A stretch of DNA of 23,328 nucleotides from Planctomycetaceae bacterium (GTDB lineage Bacteria > Planctomycetota > Planctomycetia > Pirellulales > Thermoguttaceae). The stretch covers positions 1 through 23,328 of the forward strand of contig SFIW01000036.1 in assembly GCA_004556055.1 (NCBI GenBank), given 5' to 3'. Made by a program: the position numbers and the translations under genes. Of this stretch, positions 9,001-13,978 are shown one piece after another. Within the stretch, counting starts at the first letter, position 1; the number at the start of each line of letters is the position of its first letter. Under the pieces are notes generated by a model. It was not told the DNA's origin. It saw nothing but the letters and a program-made list of their open reading frames with translations, and did no database searches.

Positions 9001-10733
9001 ACGTCGCTATTTTCGCTCTGCCACGTCACGACGAAACTACCGTCGGCGCTAATCGCTACGTCGGGTTTGCTCTGATCGGTGCGACCGGTTCCGTTAATGT
9101 ACGTATTGCCGTAACGATCCGTCACGATATTTCCCATATCGTCGAGGACGAAATCGGCGACTTCCGCCGAGTTGACGCGGAAAACGTTGCTCGACTGTTT
9201 CACCGTAACGGTCGACTTATTGACGTCGTAATCTCCCGCTCCAACATATTCGTAAGCGCCAGTCTTGGAACTCTGAACGATAACGTCCGTATAGACGTAG
9301 CTCGAGGCGACTTTCGTCGAGTACGTTGCGGCGGAAACAAAGAGCGCGTCTTGATCCGTCAATCCGCTCGTGCCAGTGAAGGTGACGCGGAACTGATTCG
9401 TCGTGCCCGCGACGGGTTCGACGACGACTTCGATCGGGCTGATCGGCGCCTGCATCGAGCCGTAAGACTCGTTGGAAAAGTACGCGCGAGTCGGATCGTT
9501 GGTATACTCGAAGCGGTGAGTCTGCTCGTTGTATTCGTATCCGCGAGTAATCGGCGCATAAAGAGACGCTTGCTGAGAAACTTTATTGAAGGCGTTCTGG
9601 ATATTCTGAGCCGTCTTATACGGATCGGCGTCGACCACGATACCGGTCTGCTGTCCTTTGCTATTATAGGAAGTGATCGACTGGACGTTGTTGACGGTCG
9701 AAACCACGCCGCTCGACAGGTTATCGACGAGAGAATCGCGCGCGACCTGCAACGTCTTGAGCACAGACTTGCGCCCCTGCGAACTAATCATCTTCGAGAT
9801 CGTCTGCGTGTAGTTCGCGCCAAAGAGATCTTGCAAGCACAGTTTTTGGAACGCGGAGCAATCCTTAAGATCGCTGACGTCGAATGAAATGTTGCCGACC
9901 TTATCGATCAACGCGGTGACGTCCGAGTAGTAGTCGTTCGAAACGCGGATATCGGTGAGATCGTAACCCGCCCAGTTGTCGCCGTAGAAAGTAATGTCGA
10001 AATCTGTTTCGCTATAGGCGGTGACAACGACGTCTTTGTATTCATTTCCAGGAATAGCGCGGAGGGTTTCCTGCAAATTCGCGGCGTTGTCGCTCGGAAG
10101 CAAATTTGAATCGTAACGATAGAGAACCCATGTCAATTCGCCTTCCGCGTAGAGACCAAGGTAGAAGACTGACTGACTATTGGTCGTCGAATAGGTATCG
10201 TCCTCTTCGTGAACAAAATTCGAAGAGAAGATCGACAAACGCTGCGTTTCGTGCGCGTTATAAATGAGTTCAAAAGAACCGGTCTGAACTTTGGTTCCGT
10301 CCTCTAAAACCGTTCCAGGAACACATTCCTCGGGGATCGTAATAATCTGTACTTCGTCCGTTAAATAACGTCCGTAGATATTGAGGTCTTCGACGTAATT
10401 TCCTTCGGAGTCCGTAAGATAGGGGCTCGAAGTGGGATCGCTTGGATCGTAATCAGGATTAGCGAGCCGATCCGCCGCGGTCCAAGCGACGACGACGTCG
10501 CCCGCTTCATTAGAATCAACCGCCACGTCGCCGCGAATATCTTGCCAAGACGAGTTAACCAGGAGATTGTCGGTCGTCGCAACCGTCAAGCTTAGCATCT
10601 GACGCTCTTCAAGATGATCAATGCAGAGCTTTCTCGCTTTCTGAGAGCGAGCTCTCGCGTCGTCCTTCTTCATGATCCGACTCAAAAGCGATTCTGCAAC
10701 GCCCAATACTTTCTTTTTTTGTGAAAACGACAT
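1..10733 (-). CDS. Giant exported repeat protein with embedded trypsin-like protease (C-terminus beyond window)
   Basis: One continuous minus-strand frame from an ATG at 10733 to the window edge (about 3577 codons, no stop seen, 3' end missing). A Shine-Dalgarno-like AGGCGG ends 5 nt before the ATG. Residues 41-48 read LEERQMLS, the LEPRxLLS-type motif found near the N-terminus of giant planctomycete surface proteins. About 20 degenerate repeats follow, of the form DGDxVVxWxS ... GIYxRRF (clearest around 5450-5540, 4945-5040, 8960-9040). Two SbsA-like bacterial Ig domains lie near residues 1344-1489 and 2534-2724, and an S1 protease with His2034, Asp2085 and Ser2201 between them. Asn/Thr/Ser/Gly linkers separate modules. 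The visible C-terminal part has GTDGDD and GGAGND motifs resembling calcium-binding RTX-like sequence. Likely secreted or cell-surface, with adhesive, structural or proteolytic roles; the exact function is unknown. Long plus-strand open frames here share its codon phase and are antisense shadows. Confidence 0.9.
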   Translation of the reverse strand, partial: MSFSQKKKVLGVAESLLSRIMKKDDARARSQKARKLCIDHLEERQMLSLTVATTDNLLVNSSWQDIRGDVAVDSNEAGDVVVAWTAADRLANPDYDPSDPTSSPYLTDSEGNYVEDLNIYGRYLTDEVQIITIPEECVPGTVLEDGTKVQTGSFELIYNAHETQRLSIFSSNFVHEEDDTYSTTNSQSVFYLGLYAEGELTWVLYRYDSNLLPSDNAANLQETLRAIPGNEYKDVVVTAYSETDFDITFYGDNWAGYDLTDIRVSNDYYSDVTALIDKVGNISFDVSDLKDCSAFQKLCLQDLFGANYTQTISKMISSQGRKSVLKTLQVARDSLVDNLSSGVVSTVNNVQSITSYNSKGQQTGIVVDADPYKTAQNIQNAFNKVSQQASLYAPITRGYEYNEQTHRFEYTNDPTRAYFSNESYGSMQAPISPIEVVVEPVAGTTNQFRVTFTGTSGLTDQDALFVSAATYSTKVASSYVYTDVIVQSSKTGAYEYVGAGDYDVNKSTVTVKQSSNVFRVNSAEVADFVLDDMGNIVTDRYGNTYINGTGRTDQSKPDVAISADGSFVVTWQSENSDVLQSYNRTDIYARRFETQAYLPTEGEGGYDANYVVDFYENGTKDGYLGIETPDGFVSDPYSLNASTSVGVQCVAPVANEFVVNASLNGSQVDPSISADLDGAFMITWTYLAQDNSYFGGIYGRQFNNDAEPMTGDITFASSQVGTNYYGPSTVAMSDDGFTVVLWNYGTELYQSVLEPCSDVFIVDGEQVASNAYSPSVDFDYNERYAISYTQEETDGVGGTASLPVTDVYVAVYGITKSAQADEETAFDYTTDSVTTTDTSDTTTGTGTTDDTTTTGGLYVGQRKSSTLYENTTILSTTIANAITVGDQGRPSVSVDADGDVFVAYQGFGMDIHSVTQKILSDPALMYSSRYDDLFIQLKWSDFEDNNLVYENKQFLRGQKYSYESKNEDLIQYIKLALGWGYDKYGDFTDEGVEPIYTLHNYDCVDVDSYVKFFVAVAQKEGATDEQIMRLTAVLESLLSPLRNNGNDISYVNYGQTLYDGTSGSTSTDTGTTGSTDTTASAIVTDPTVVSGVVSDYRSGSNACFYLALPSEQVASASLTLQIGLQTASDKTTSNAATAETVTLDLSGYYNSDYGYLEDYEGLISYVQSTLSGMTICGGDTNSFVVRLVSTDELDFYEGTYGEIGVSTDSFSYPYKETIDNVEYTGIRTVERYVALQITAQNNLHDTPLYIKYDYDNSSLKMRSQDGNMDYAMFTSMAVERYGSIGASQVNAHSAATSNGDVVVVWSMQSNSNAQTRNDVYPSIGNSLDSSYTHIYFRSFTESTDTAGPIVTNFSTPDGTKIDNGNTVTSALKDVVVAFDENMITVGDGTSAYNTIHAVDNPQNWKLLRDGVEVTGAIESIEFGMNASMNLARETVDENGNPVETINNGTLAYGTNRWEAVVHFADSLELTDGNYSLVCSNLVQDVARNGLYAQGYAADGSADGYEGHDWRCDFNVIPFNESQGFAYNEGFKYDSYIPVTNVHGDDSKGDPIKEAEETGETISQVTRDEILEESSDYGPNTANAVACNSNGDYVVVWIEAEGSVESGSVTKTVYARTYRALYLINSDGVREQVIDQQHATGDPIVVYRDVNIYDEDGDLVSGSDPRQASVAMDDSGAFAVVWDMYTDGKGEDGSRDVYLAKYAFNGGQMSINGNSTSPTRANIETADTQQYASVAMDSDGDIVVVWESYDQDGSGWGIYGRRFVTNGLSYGYANTIQSIQLMDAINVQGDTLRIQGSAGDLDYDVTVNLSVEMKTNVKRIEEALIGAGFDKNDIVVAQSASDTISIEFTGIYTAQYVDVLEASSNRSDLRVNVAMRQTGCEGAEFAVNQTTENNQRFASIGMDRDGTFVVSWTSWGQDLDSETESNIYARRFASNHVVSAGVASLSEQTLAPDSTSSKVITTDPIEQNEVYAGQGYDSVCLITVGGTADEVTGDGSGTGTGTGTGTGTGTGTTTDLSIGTGSLLTDGYHILTAAHVVCDDNGVPIDVTDTPIYCTFETTNGVYSIPVKSIAVHPTYAGDPSDNQVDLAVLTLATAAPSFLDGYSLYTGSSELGQTITFVGYGLAGDVEETEDEVTNRQAGTKHQGQNVYELTGANFDQAGNPNTLIYDFDDGTYSNDYLGNYYGVRNLGLGEAEAITAPGDSGSPSFINGQIAGICSFGSDFDGDESFGPGNYQVDVRVSSYVDWINSVILSGLGDEFLVNTEATISTDNTTDNTGTGNNNGTTTVISSDFYQKGNQIWSSVSCGVDGSFAITWTGYNQDGNGDAQTGGSNNGLGGVFMRVFLSTDADSTTTSTTTSTDNSTTTTTSNDGLALASYVTGSRVFQVNEYTANDQIHSQVAFAENGSIVVTYESYQDPTSEEDSDLADNFGIFARRYKLTKEVEEIYSSTSSSTGNNNTGTTTTTTVTYNTTYDVVENGEEFRVSKLNYLNPEEDGDQVGGSVAVDANGDMIFVWSDLSHPMENIESVVCMRAIALPEDTTPPYVTRANAVYTDSEGEVQQVSLYSNSVTFASGHGPTSMIYSFSEYMFSAQMNEDVKGDTFVPDEMYNGVYSYLDDKNLENRNVKSVINYNDWTLTLNGKDVTSTYIYDILYGFNASTKVEDYLRAQGLSDEEIAELNFQTVADPDYRTDTYELVILFKNTLPDGSYVLTLSDKVTDACGKNRLDGDYDGESGGSFSVNFNIGVPSVGDSEYVPSRDSEAFTGQYGGEGKPIVVSNSDGFIIVTEQQVLYELDGSSSSGNTGTNNNNNNNNNSSTSTGYSEAYGYYETIMIDGTLYRIESDIVMHQFNADGSQKGVEVRVNPYADGNQMAPDIALTEGGSFVVAWIGESAEALNGVCARFYPGGQAQKTQIQVAGTKGMRCWDVDVSINEETGLVLITWVQGSKDGDTQADELYGRFYDLNGNAKGAAFKIQSQIDGYSVQEFDVAAVNAGDSMNYVCIWKMYNAKNRTYDIYQKVITAADYNGSYYATGTEVALVNQTTAYGQYSPQIASNKDTGEYYIVWVSDQVQANGADIYLRRFDAYGNPMTFMGTTNEVLVNTYVKHVQGAPDVACNNDGVVVVWESYDAEEYNYDPDPANKTDLHDYGVACRVFNYAGEPVYVMGDVMETIDTGYEKIEVAVKKNPGTVLNRDQGEFVINTTTTGDQFAPSVAVFDWINDSTTGLAVPRFVVAWAGPNENAAEEIETDDNTTNSGTNNNNNNNNNNTGTTTDLTSYVGPYRIFYKYVTPGGANSNDSSITISGKNFSNSSYGDGVVSGENDRYGTEESTGSGFYRPIDVKPELPAAADSTTSTESSEVFRIAGTDGDDVVKIITGANGSIVVTLNGEAVAIPTGVTTIFVDGGAGNDTVVYEGAANESVEVSASKVAFRGAQDVVLTGFESVDASGKLGDLAITAASNADKVTLAPNAATFNALGFSFAATGFGAANADGAGKASVVMTGTDGDDALTISGGSANFVGAGFEFNAKNFASVRANGGLGSDSAKLSDVKALTASDGSLVATLANGSVAAFGFESIEAAGAAAS
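951..980 (-). repeat. Poly-asparagine tract in interdomain linker
   Basis: Ten consecutive Asn codons (mixed AAC and AAT on the minus strand) at residues 3252-3261 of the giant protein, flanked by Thr/Gly/Ser. This is one of at least eight low-complexity linkers in the protein. Confidence 0.95.
2304..2330 (-). repeat. Poly-asparagine tract in interdomain linker
   Basis: Nine consecutive Asn codons at residues 2802-2810 of the giant protein, preceded by SSSSGNTGT and followed by SSTSTG. Same linker type as the tract near 951-980. Confidence 0.95.
3642..3714 (-). repeat. Thr/Ser-rich linker
   Basis: A stretch of almost only Thr and Ser with a few Asp and Asn (pattern TTTSTTTSTDNSTTTTTSND) in the giant protein, between two propeller-like repeats downstream of the protease domain. 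Probably a flexible linker; possible site of O-glycosylation by analogy only. Confidence 0.8.
3985..4835 (-). other. Trypsin-like (S1/PA clan) protease domain inside the giant protein
   Basis: Residues about 1967-2249 of the giant protein form a complete chymotrypsin-fold protease signature. The catalytic His is in LTAAHVV (His2034, codon 4632-4634). The Asp is in VDLAVLTLA (Asp2085, codon 4479-4481). The nucleophile is in APGDSGSPSF (Ser2201, codon 4131-4133). Spacings of 51 and 116 residues suit the family. The domain starts around EVYAGQGYDSVCLITVGG and ends with the amphipathic VDWINSVI, which matches the C-terminal helix of S1 proteases. The Ser pocket and the oxyanion glycine (GDSG) are intact, so activity is expected. 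The substrate is unknown; self-processing of the giant chain, or cleavage of host or matrix proteins, are both inferences. Confidence 0.9.
4701..4748 (-). repeat. (Gly-Thr)x8 insertion in the protease domain
   Basis: Sixteen codons encode eight Gly-Thr pairs. At DNA level an exact 18-bp direct repeat occurs at 4701-4718 and 4731-4748 (period 30 bp), which points to tandem expansion. The tract lies between the first protease strand (VCLITVGG) and the strand leading to the catalytic His (GTGSLLTDGYHILTAAH), so it is probably a flexible surface loop. Confidence 0.9.
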
Positions 10734-11002
10734 GTGTACCGCCTGACTGTAAAAACCGCGTCGCAAATCACGCGCACGCGCTCATAAAACCGATTCCTTC
10801 AAACGCCGCGATGAGCCGCGATCCAGAACCCTGAAATCTACCTTTGAGAGAACGCGCCGATCATTTCGCCGCGTCCCGAGCTATCGGGCCTCCCCCAGAG
10901 TCGCGTCGCAGACCGTTTCTCCGGAGAAAACGACCGCGGACGACGTCTCAAAGGTAGACTTCCCGACATTCAACTATTAAATATACACAACATTGCGCTA
11001 TC
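10731..11002 (-). other. Upstream control region of the giant gene
   Basis: About 270 bp between the start codon and the putative promoter of the giant gene. No coding frame is supported here. It holds the leader inverted repeat (separate entry), two smaller hairpins, an 8-bp direct repeat GCCGCGAT at 10805-10812 and 10815-10822, and the AGGCGG ribosome-binding-like site at 10739-10744. Confidence 0.5.
10837..10958 (-). ncRNA. Structured leader RNA candidate closed by a perfect 13-bp stem
   Basis: TCTACCTTTGAGA at 10837-10849 is the exact reverse complement of TCTCAAAGGTAGA at 10946-10958, closing a 96-nt GC-rich interior. Inside are a palindrome TTTCTCCGGAGAAA (10916-10929) and a hairpin CCCGA-GCTA-TCGGG (10875-10888), consistent with a multi-branched RNA fold. 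It sits in the 5' untranslated region of the giant gene. No known riboswitch signature was recognised. It could instead be a short inverted-repeat element, but no flanking target duplication is visible. Confidence 0.45.
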
Positions 11003-11008
11003 ATTCCA
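10976..11008 (-). promoter_or_regulatory. Putative sigma70-like promoter of the giant gene
   Basis: On the minus strand a -35-like TGGAAT (11003-11008) lies 17 nt from TATATT (10980-10985), within the AT-rich TATATTTAAT. Transcription would start near 10973, about 15 nt before the leader inverted repeat and 240 nt before the ATG. The -35 match is weak. Confidence 0.4.
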
Positions 11009-11242
11009 GCGACGCGCGGTAATTTACGAAAAAAAACTAATCTCTACGTCTCAAGAAACAGGTCGCGCAATTTGAGTAATATTTACCAATAAACAATCCT
11101 CTTGCAATTTTAACAAGCACAAAAACCCGCTAACTTAGCAAAGTCGCAACTCTTGCACGTCTTATACCGTCTTAGAAAGATCTTAGTCCTCTAAAATTCC
11201 TTCAAAAATACTAAGTCTTTCCTCATGACCTCGTCAAAAACG
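11009..11242. other. AT-rich intergenic stretch, no gene seen
   Basis: Between the giant-gene promoter and the promoter of the TraB-like gene. It is AT-rich with short A and T runs. A 61-residue minus-strand frame over 11191-11376 overlaps the plus-strand promoter and start codon and is not supported. Confidence 0.6.
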
Positions 11243-11271
11243 TTGCCAAGAGTTCGGCATTTTGATACAAT
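11243..11271 (+). promoter_or_regulatory. Putative sigma70-like promoter of the TraB-like gene
   Basis: TTGCCA (11243-11248), 17-nt spacer, TACAAT (11266-11271). Predicted start near 11278, giving a leader of about 93 nt. The leader contains a perfect 9-bp hairpin (GAAAGCGAC at 11322-11330, GTCGCTTTC at 11341-11349) ending about 20 nt before the start codon. Confidence 0.6.
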
Positions 11272-11370
11272 CAAATCTCCGTAAGTTCCTAAAAAATTAA
11301 CGCGTCGTAAACTCTTCTTGCGAAAGCGACTCCTCTCAACGTCGCTTTCCCCGTCTATTCGAGGTTTTTC

Positions 11371-12462
11371 ATGCAACGCCCGCCTTTTGGCATATCGTCG
11401 CGCCGTCTATGCGCGAGTAAGCAAACGCTTCTCACCCTCTCTTGTTTTTTCGTCCTAAGCTTCTTTATTTGCGCTCATAAATCTCAATATTTTTCACAAT
11501 TATTCGCACAGGAACCTCAATGCGCCGGTTCCGCAAACAAGGAAAACTCATCCGCTCGTGCCAATGAGACAAACGAGTCCGCTTCTAACGAAAAAGCAAT
11601 CTCAAACGACTATTCACGAATCGTCGTCCGCAACGGCGCGCCTGTCTCCCTTGATATCGCCGTGATTCAATACGACGGAAAATATCTCGCCTCCGACGCC
11701 CCCTCGCGCGACGTTCAAGTCGATCTTATCGGAGCCGTGCATATCGCCGACAAGAGCTTCTACGACGATATCAACGCCCTCTTCAAGGAATATGAAGTCG
11801 TCGTCTTCGAACTCGTGATGGATCCCAACGTCGATTTTGCCGAGGTTATCCGTCTCGAAAAAGAAAGAAAAAAGGAAGAACGCAATTTAAATCCCCTGAA
11901 CTTCATCTCCTATTTTCAAGAAGACGCCGCGGAAGCTCTTGGACTCTCGTATCAAATGGATGGGATCGACTACCTCGCCCCAAATCTCACGCGCGGCGAT
12001 TGTTCCTCCATTGAATTGCTCACTCAAATTTTGAAGAACGGCGATATTCCAAATTTCTTTGTCGACCTTTTCATTCAAAGTTTCTCGATCGATTCTTTAG
12101 GACGTTTCGAAGGCGCGATGGTTGCGCTTGCTTGTTCAGACAATCTCCGCCTCACTTGCAAACGCCTTCTGGCGGAAGAACTCAACGAAACCTCCATTGC
12201 CGACATAAAAAAAGAAACGCGCGCGCTCGACGGTAAAAATCCTAGCGCTGAACGACAAAACGCTATCATCCACTATCGCAATGGAAAAGCGTTCGAAGCG
12301 CTTCAAAAAGAGCTAAATAGCGGCAAATCTAAGATCGCCGTTTTCTATGGCGCAGCGCATCTCCCCGATCTCGGAAAGCGGCTCGAAAAACAACTGGGCC
12401 TCAAACGAAAGCCCGAACCACTGTGGATCAAAGCTTGGGATATGAATAACACCCAAATGTAA
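11371..12462 (+). CDS. TraB/GumN-like exported protein
   Basis: 363 residues; ATG preceded by GAGG (11361-11364) with 6-nt spacing. A hydrophobic segment at residues 19-34 after a basic N-terminus suggests a signal peptide or membrane anchor, followed by a Ser/Asn/Glu-rich linker to about residue 80. The core carries the two motifs typical of the TraB/GumN (Tiki/PrgY-like) family: GAVHIADKSFYDDI (121-134, His124), with an acidic FELV (Glu147) after it, and a C-terminal GAAHLPDLGKRLE (327-339, His330). Family members are thought to be metal-dependent peptidases or pheromone-inactivating proteins; the substrate here is unknown. It is a single-gene unit ending at a strong hairpin terminator shared with the convergent EF-hand gene. 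Family assignment is good; catalytic activity is inferred. Confidence 0.8.
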   Translation: MQRPPFGISSRRLCASKQTLLTLSCFFVLSFFICAHKSQYFSQLFAQEPQCAGSANKENSSARANETNESASNEKAISNDYSRIVVRNGAPVSLDIAVIQYDGKYLASDAPSRDVQVDLIGAVHIADKSFYDDINALFKEYEVVVFELVMDPNVDFAEVIRLEKERKKEERNLNPLNFISYFQEDAAEALGLSYQMDGIDYLAPNLTRGDCSSIELLTQILKNGDIPNFFVDLFIQSFSIDSLGRFEGAMVALACSDNLRLTCKRLLAEELNETSIADIKKETRALDGKNPSAERQNAIIHYRNGKAFEALQKELNSGKSKIAVFYGAAHLPDLGKRLEKQLGLKRKPEPLWIKAWDMNNTQM

Positions 12463-12474
12463 TCAATCGAAAAT

Positions 12475-12511
12475 AAAAAGAGAACGCCTTGCGAGACGTT
12501 CTCTTTTTTTT
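12475..12511. terminator. Bidirectional Rho-independent terminator
   Basis: AAAAAGAGAACG (12475-12486), 10-nt loop, CGTTCTCTTTTT (12497-12508), with the T run continuing to 12511. The A run on one side and T run on the other let it serve both the TraB-like gene (plus) and the EF-hand gene (minus), which converge here. Confidence 0.9.
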
Positions 12512-12528
12512 CGCCGCGACGACGAAGC

Positions 12529-13773
12529 TCATTTTTGTCCCGTCGCTTGTTTGATCTCGGCGGAGGTGATAAAACCGTCGGCATTGGCGTCTAGCTTACC
12601 AAACTGCGCGATTGCCGAGGGTGAAAGATTCGGAGCAAATTCGCGGAGAGTCAGCTGTCCGTCGCCGTTGACGTCGCGCGCGATAAACCAGACGGGAACG
12701 CCGAGCATATCGGCGGGCGCGGGCGCATATTCACGGACGCTCGATTCGTCCATATCGGTCAAGAGGACGTCAAGGAGCTCGGAATCGTCGACGCTCTCCA
12801 TCGCAGCGTTGCCCTCAGTGAAGAGATTCATGAACTCTTCGTCGGAAAGCGCGTCGAGTTCTTCGGCGGTCTGCGGAGCGTTAAGTTCTTTGTCAAGCTC
12901 CTCTTGCGACGCAAGCTTCGGCGCGGCGGAAGCGGTGCGTATCAAAACTTTCTGCTCCGCTTTATCGACAATCATATTCGGGCGACGCGTTGATTGAACG
13001 GGTCTGGGATTGGCGACGGTTCGATCCTTGGCGTATCTTGCAAGGTAGAAAAGAATTTCCTGTTCAGTAAGGATCCAGTCTCCGTCTAAATCTATCGCTT
13101 GAGCGCCGTTGACGACGTCCTCCCACTCTTGACGCTGAAGAGAACCGTCTCCGTTCTTATCGTATTTGGAGAGGAAGTAACGACAATAAAAGCGGAGGGC
13201 CAGCGGCAACGCGGGAGTCAACGTATCGTCGCGATGCGCGAGAATCTCCGTCATATACTCGTTTTCCGCTTCTTGGGAATATGGTTTTCCATCCGAAAAA
13301 TTCGGCACAGAGCCGGCGGCAAGAAGCGCGTCGGCCTGCGCTTTCTCCTCTTCAGTAAGCTCGCCGACTTCCACCGGTCGTCCCTCGGCGGCGGCGGCTG
13401 CGGCTTCTGCGGCGTTAGCGTCTGTCGCGGCGGCAAAATTGCCCGTCTCCCAACGCTGCCACTGCGCCTCTCCGACCGTTTCGCGCAACCGCGACGCCAT
13501 CGGCGAACTCTTCATCCGTTCAAAACGCTCCGCCGTCATATTCGCAACAATCTGCTGCGGAGAGAATCGGGAATTGCCGCCGGGACCGCCTTGACCGGGA
13601 CCGCCAAAGCGACCGCCGTTGTTACGATTCCTCTGAGAGCGATTCTGATCCTGAGCGCGAAGAGTCGATTGAGACGATCCCCAATCGTCGGGAATCGCGT
13701 CGAAATAGGCTAGCGCGCCCAACGCAACGGCGACGCCTAACGTAAATTTATGGAGAGAGCGCAACCTCAACAT
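12529..13773 (-). CDS. Secreted protein with four EF-hand calcium-binding loops
   Basis: 414 residues from the ATG at 13773, chosen over an upstream in-frame ATG at 13872 because AAGGAAC lies 7 nt before it, a signal peptide follows at once (basic MLRLRSLHKF then a hydrophobic stretch to about residue 24), and the longer form would overlap the promoter. After the signal comes an Arg/Asn/Gly-rich, probably disordered segment (44-69), then an Ala-rich part near 114-129. Four canonical 12-residue EF loops are visible: 205-216 (DKNGDGSLQRQE), 228-239 (DLDGDWILTEQE), 367-378 (DVNGDGQLTLRE) and 395-406 (DANADGFITSAE), all with acidic first and last positions. They form two pairs about 125 residues apart. 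Likely an extracytoplasmic calcium-binding protein; such proteins are common in planctomycetes and usually lack a known function. Confidence 0.9.
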   Translation of the reverse strand: MLRLRSLHKFTLGVAVALGALAYFDAIPDDWGSSQSTLRAQDQNRSQRNRNNGGRFGGPGQGGPGGNSRFSPQQIVANMTAERFERMKSSPMASRLRETVGEAQWQRWETGNFAAATDANAAEAAAAAAEGRPVEVGELTEEEKAQADALLAAGSVPNFSDGKPYSQEAENEYMTEILAHRDDTLTPALPLALRFYCRYFLSKYDKNGDGSLQRQEWEDVVNGAQAIDLDGDWILTEQEILFYLARYAKDRTVANPRPVQSTRRPNMIVDKAEQKVLIRTASAAPKLASQEELDKELNAPQTAEELDALSDEEFMNLFTEGNAAMESVDDSELLDVLLTDMDESSVREYAPAPADMLGVPVWFIARDVNGDGQLTLREFAPNLSPSAIAQFGKLDANADGFITSAEIKQATGQK

Positions 13774-13850
13774 CTTCGTTCCTTTCCTATTTCCTTGCCC
13801 TTCAACGTCTATTTTCGCGACGTTGAAGAAGCTCGACGTCGGCATAAGAC

Positions 13851-13878
13851 TTGAATCAGACCTTTCATTCATTATAAT
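13851..13878 (+). promoter_or_regulatory. Putative sigma70-like promoter of the secretion ATPase gene
   Basis: TTGAAT (13851-13856), 16-nt spacer, TATAAT (13873-13878). Start predicted near 13885, leader about 94 nt to the ATG at 13979. Confidence 0.6.
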
Positions 13879-13886
13879 TGAAAGTC

Positions 13887-13915
13887 AGTATATAGGAAAG
13901 CGCGCGGCTTTTCAA
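13887..13915 (-). promoter_or_regulatory. Putative sigma70-like promoter of the EF-hand gene
   Basis: On the minus strand TTGAAA (13910-13915), 17-nt spacer, TATACT (13887-13892). Start predicted near 13880, leader about 107 nt. It faces and overlaps the plus-strand promoter of the secretion ATPase gene. Confidence 0.6.
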
Positions 13916-13978
13916 GGAGCGTGTTCTTTAAACCGCGCCGCTACCGTATCAAAATTTCACGTCGAGGCGGCCGCAATC

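Noticed and set aside
10980..10990. 11-mer shared with 19578-19588 (TTGTGTATATT on opposite strands)
   Set aside because: In 23 kb many 11-mers are shared by chance, and the flanks do not align well enough to call a common operator.
11191..11376. Minus-strand frame of 61 residues
   Set aside because: It covers the promoter, leader hairpin and start of the TraB-like gene, and the product resembles no protein.
13774..13872. Longer N-terminus for the EF-hand protein (ATG at 13872)
   Set aside because: It would hide the signal peptide behind 33 extra residues and overlap the promoters. The ATG at 13773 has a good ribosome-binding site.
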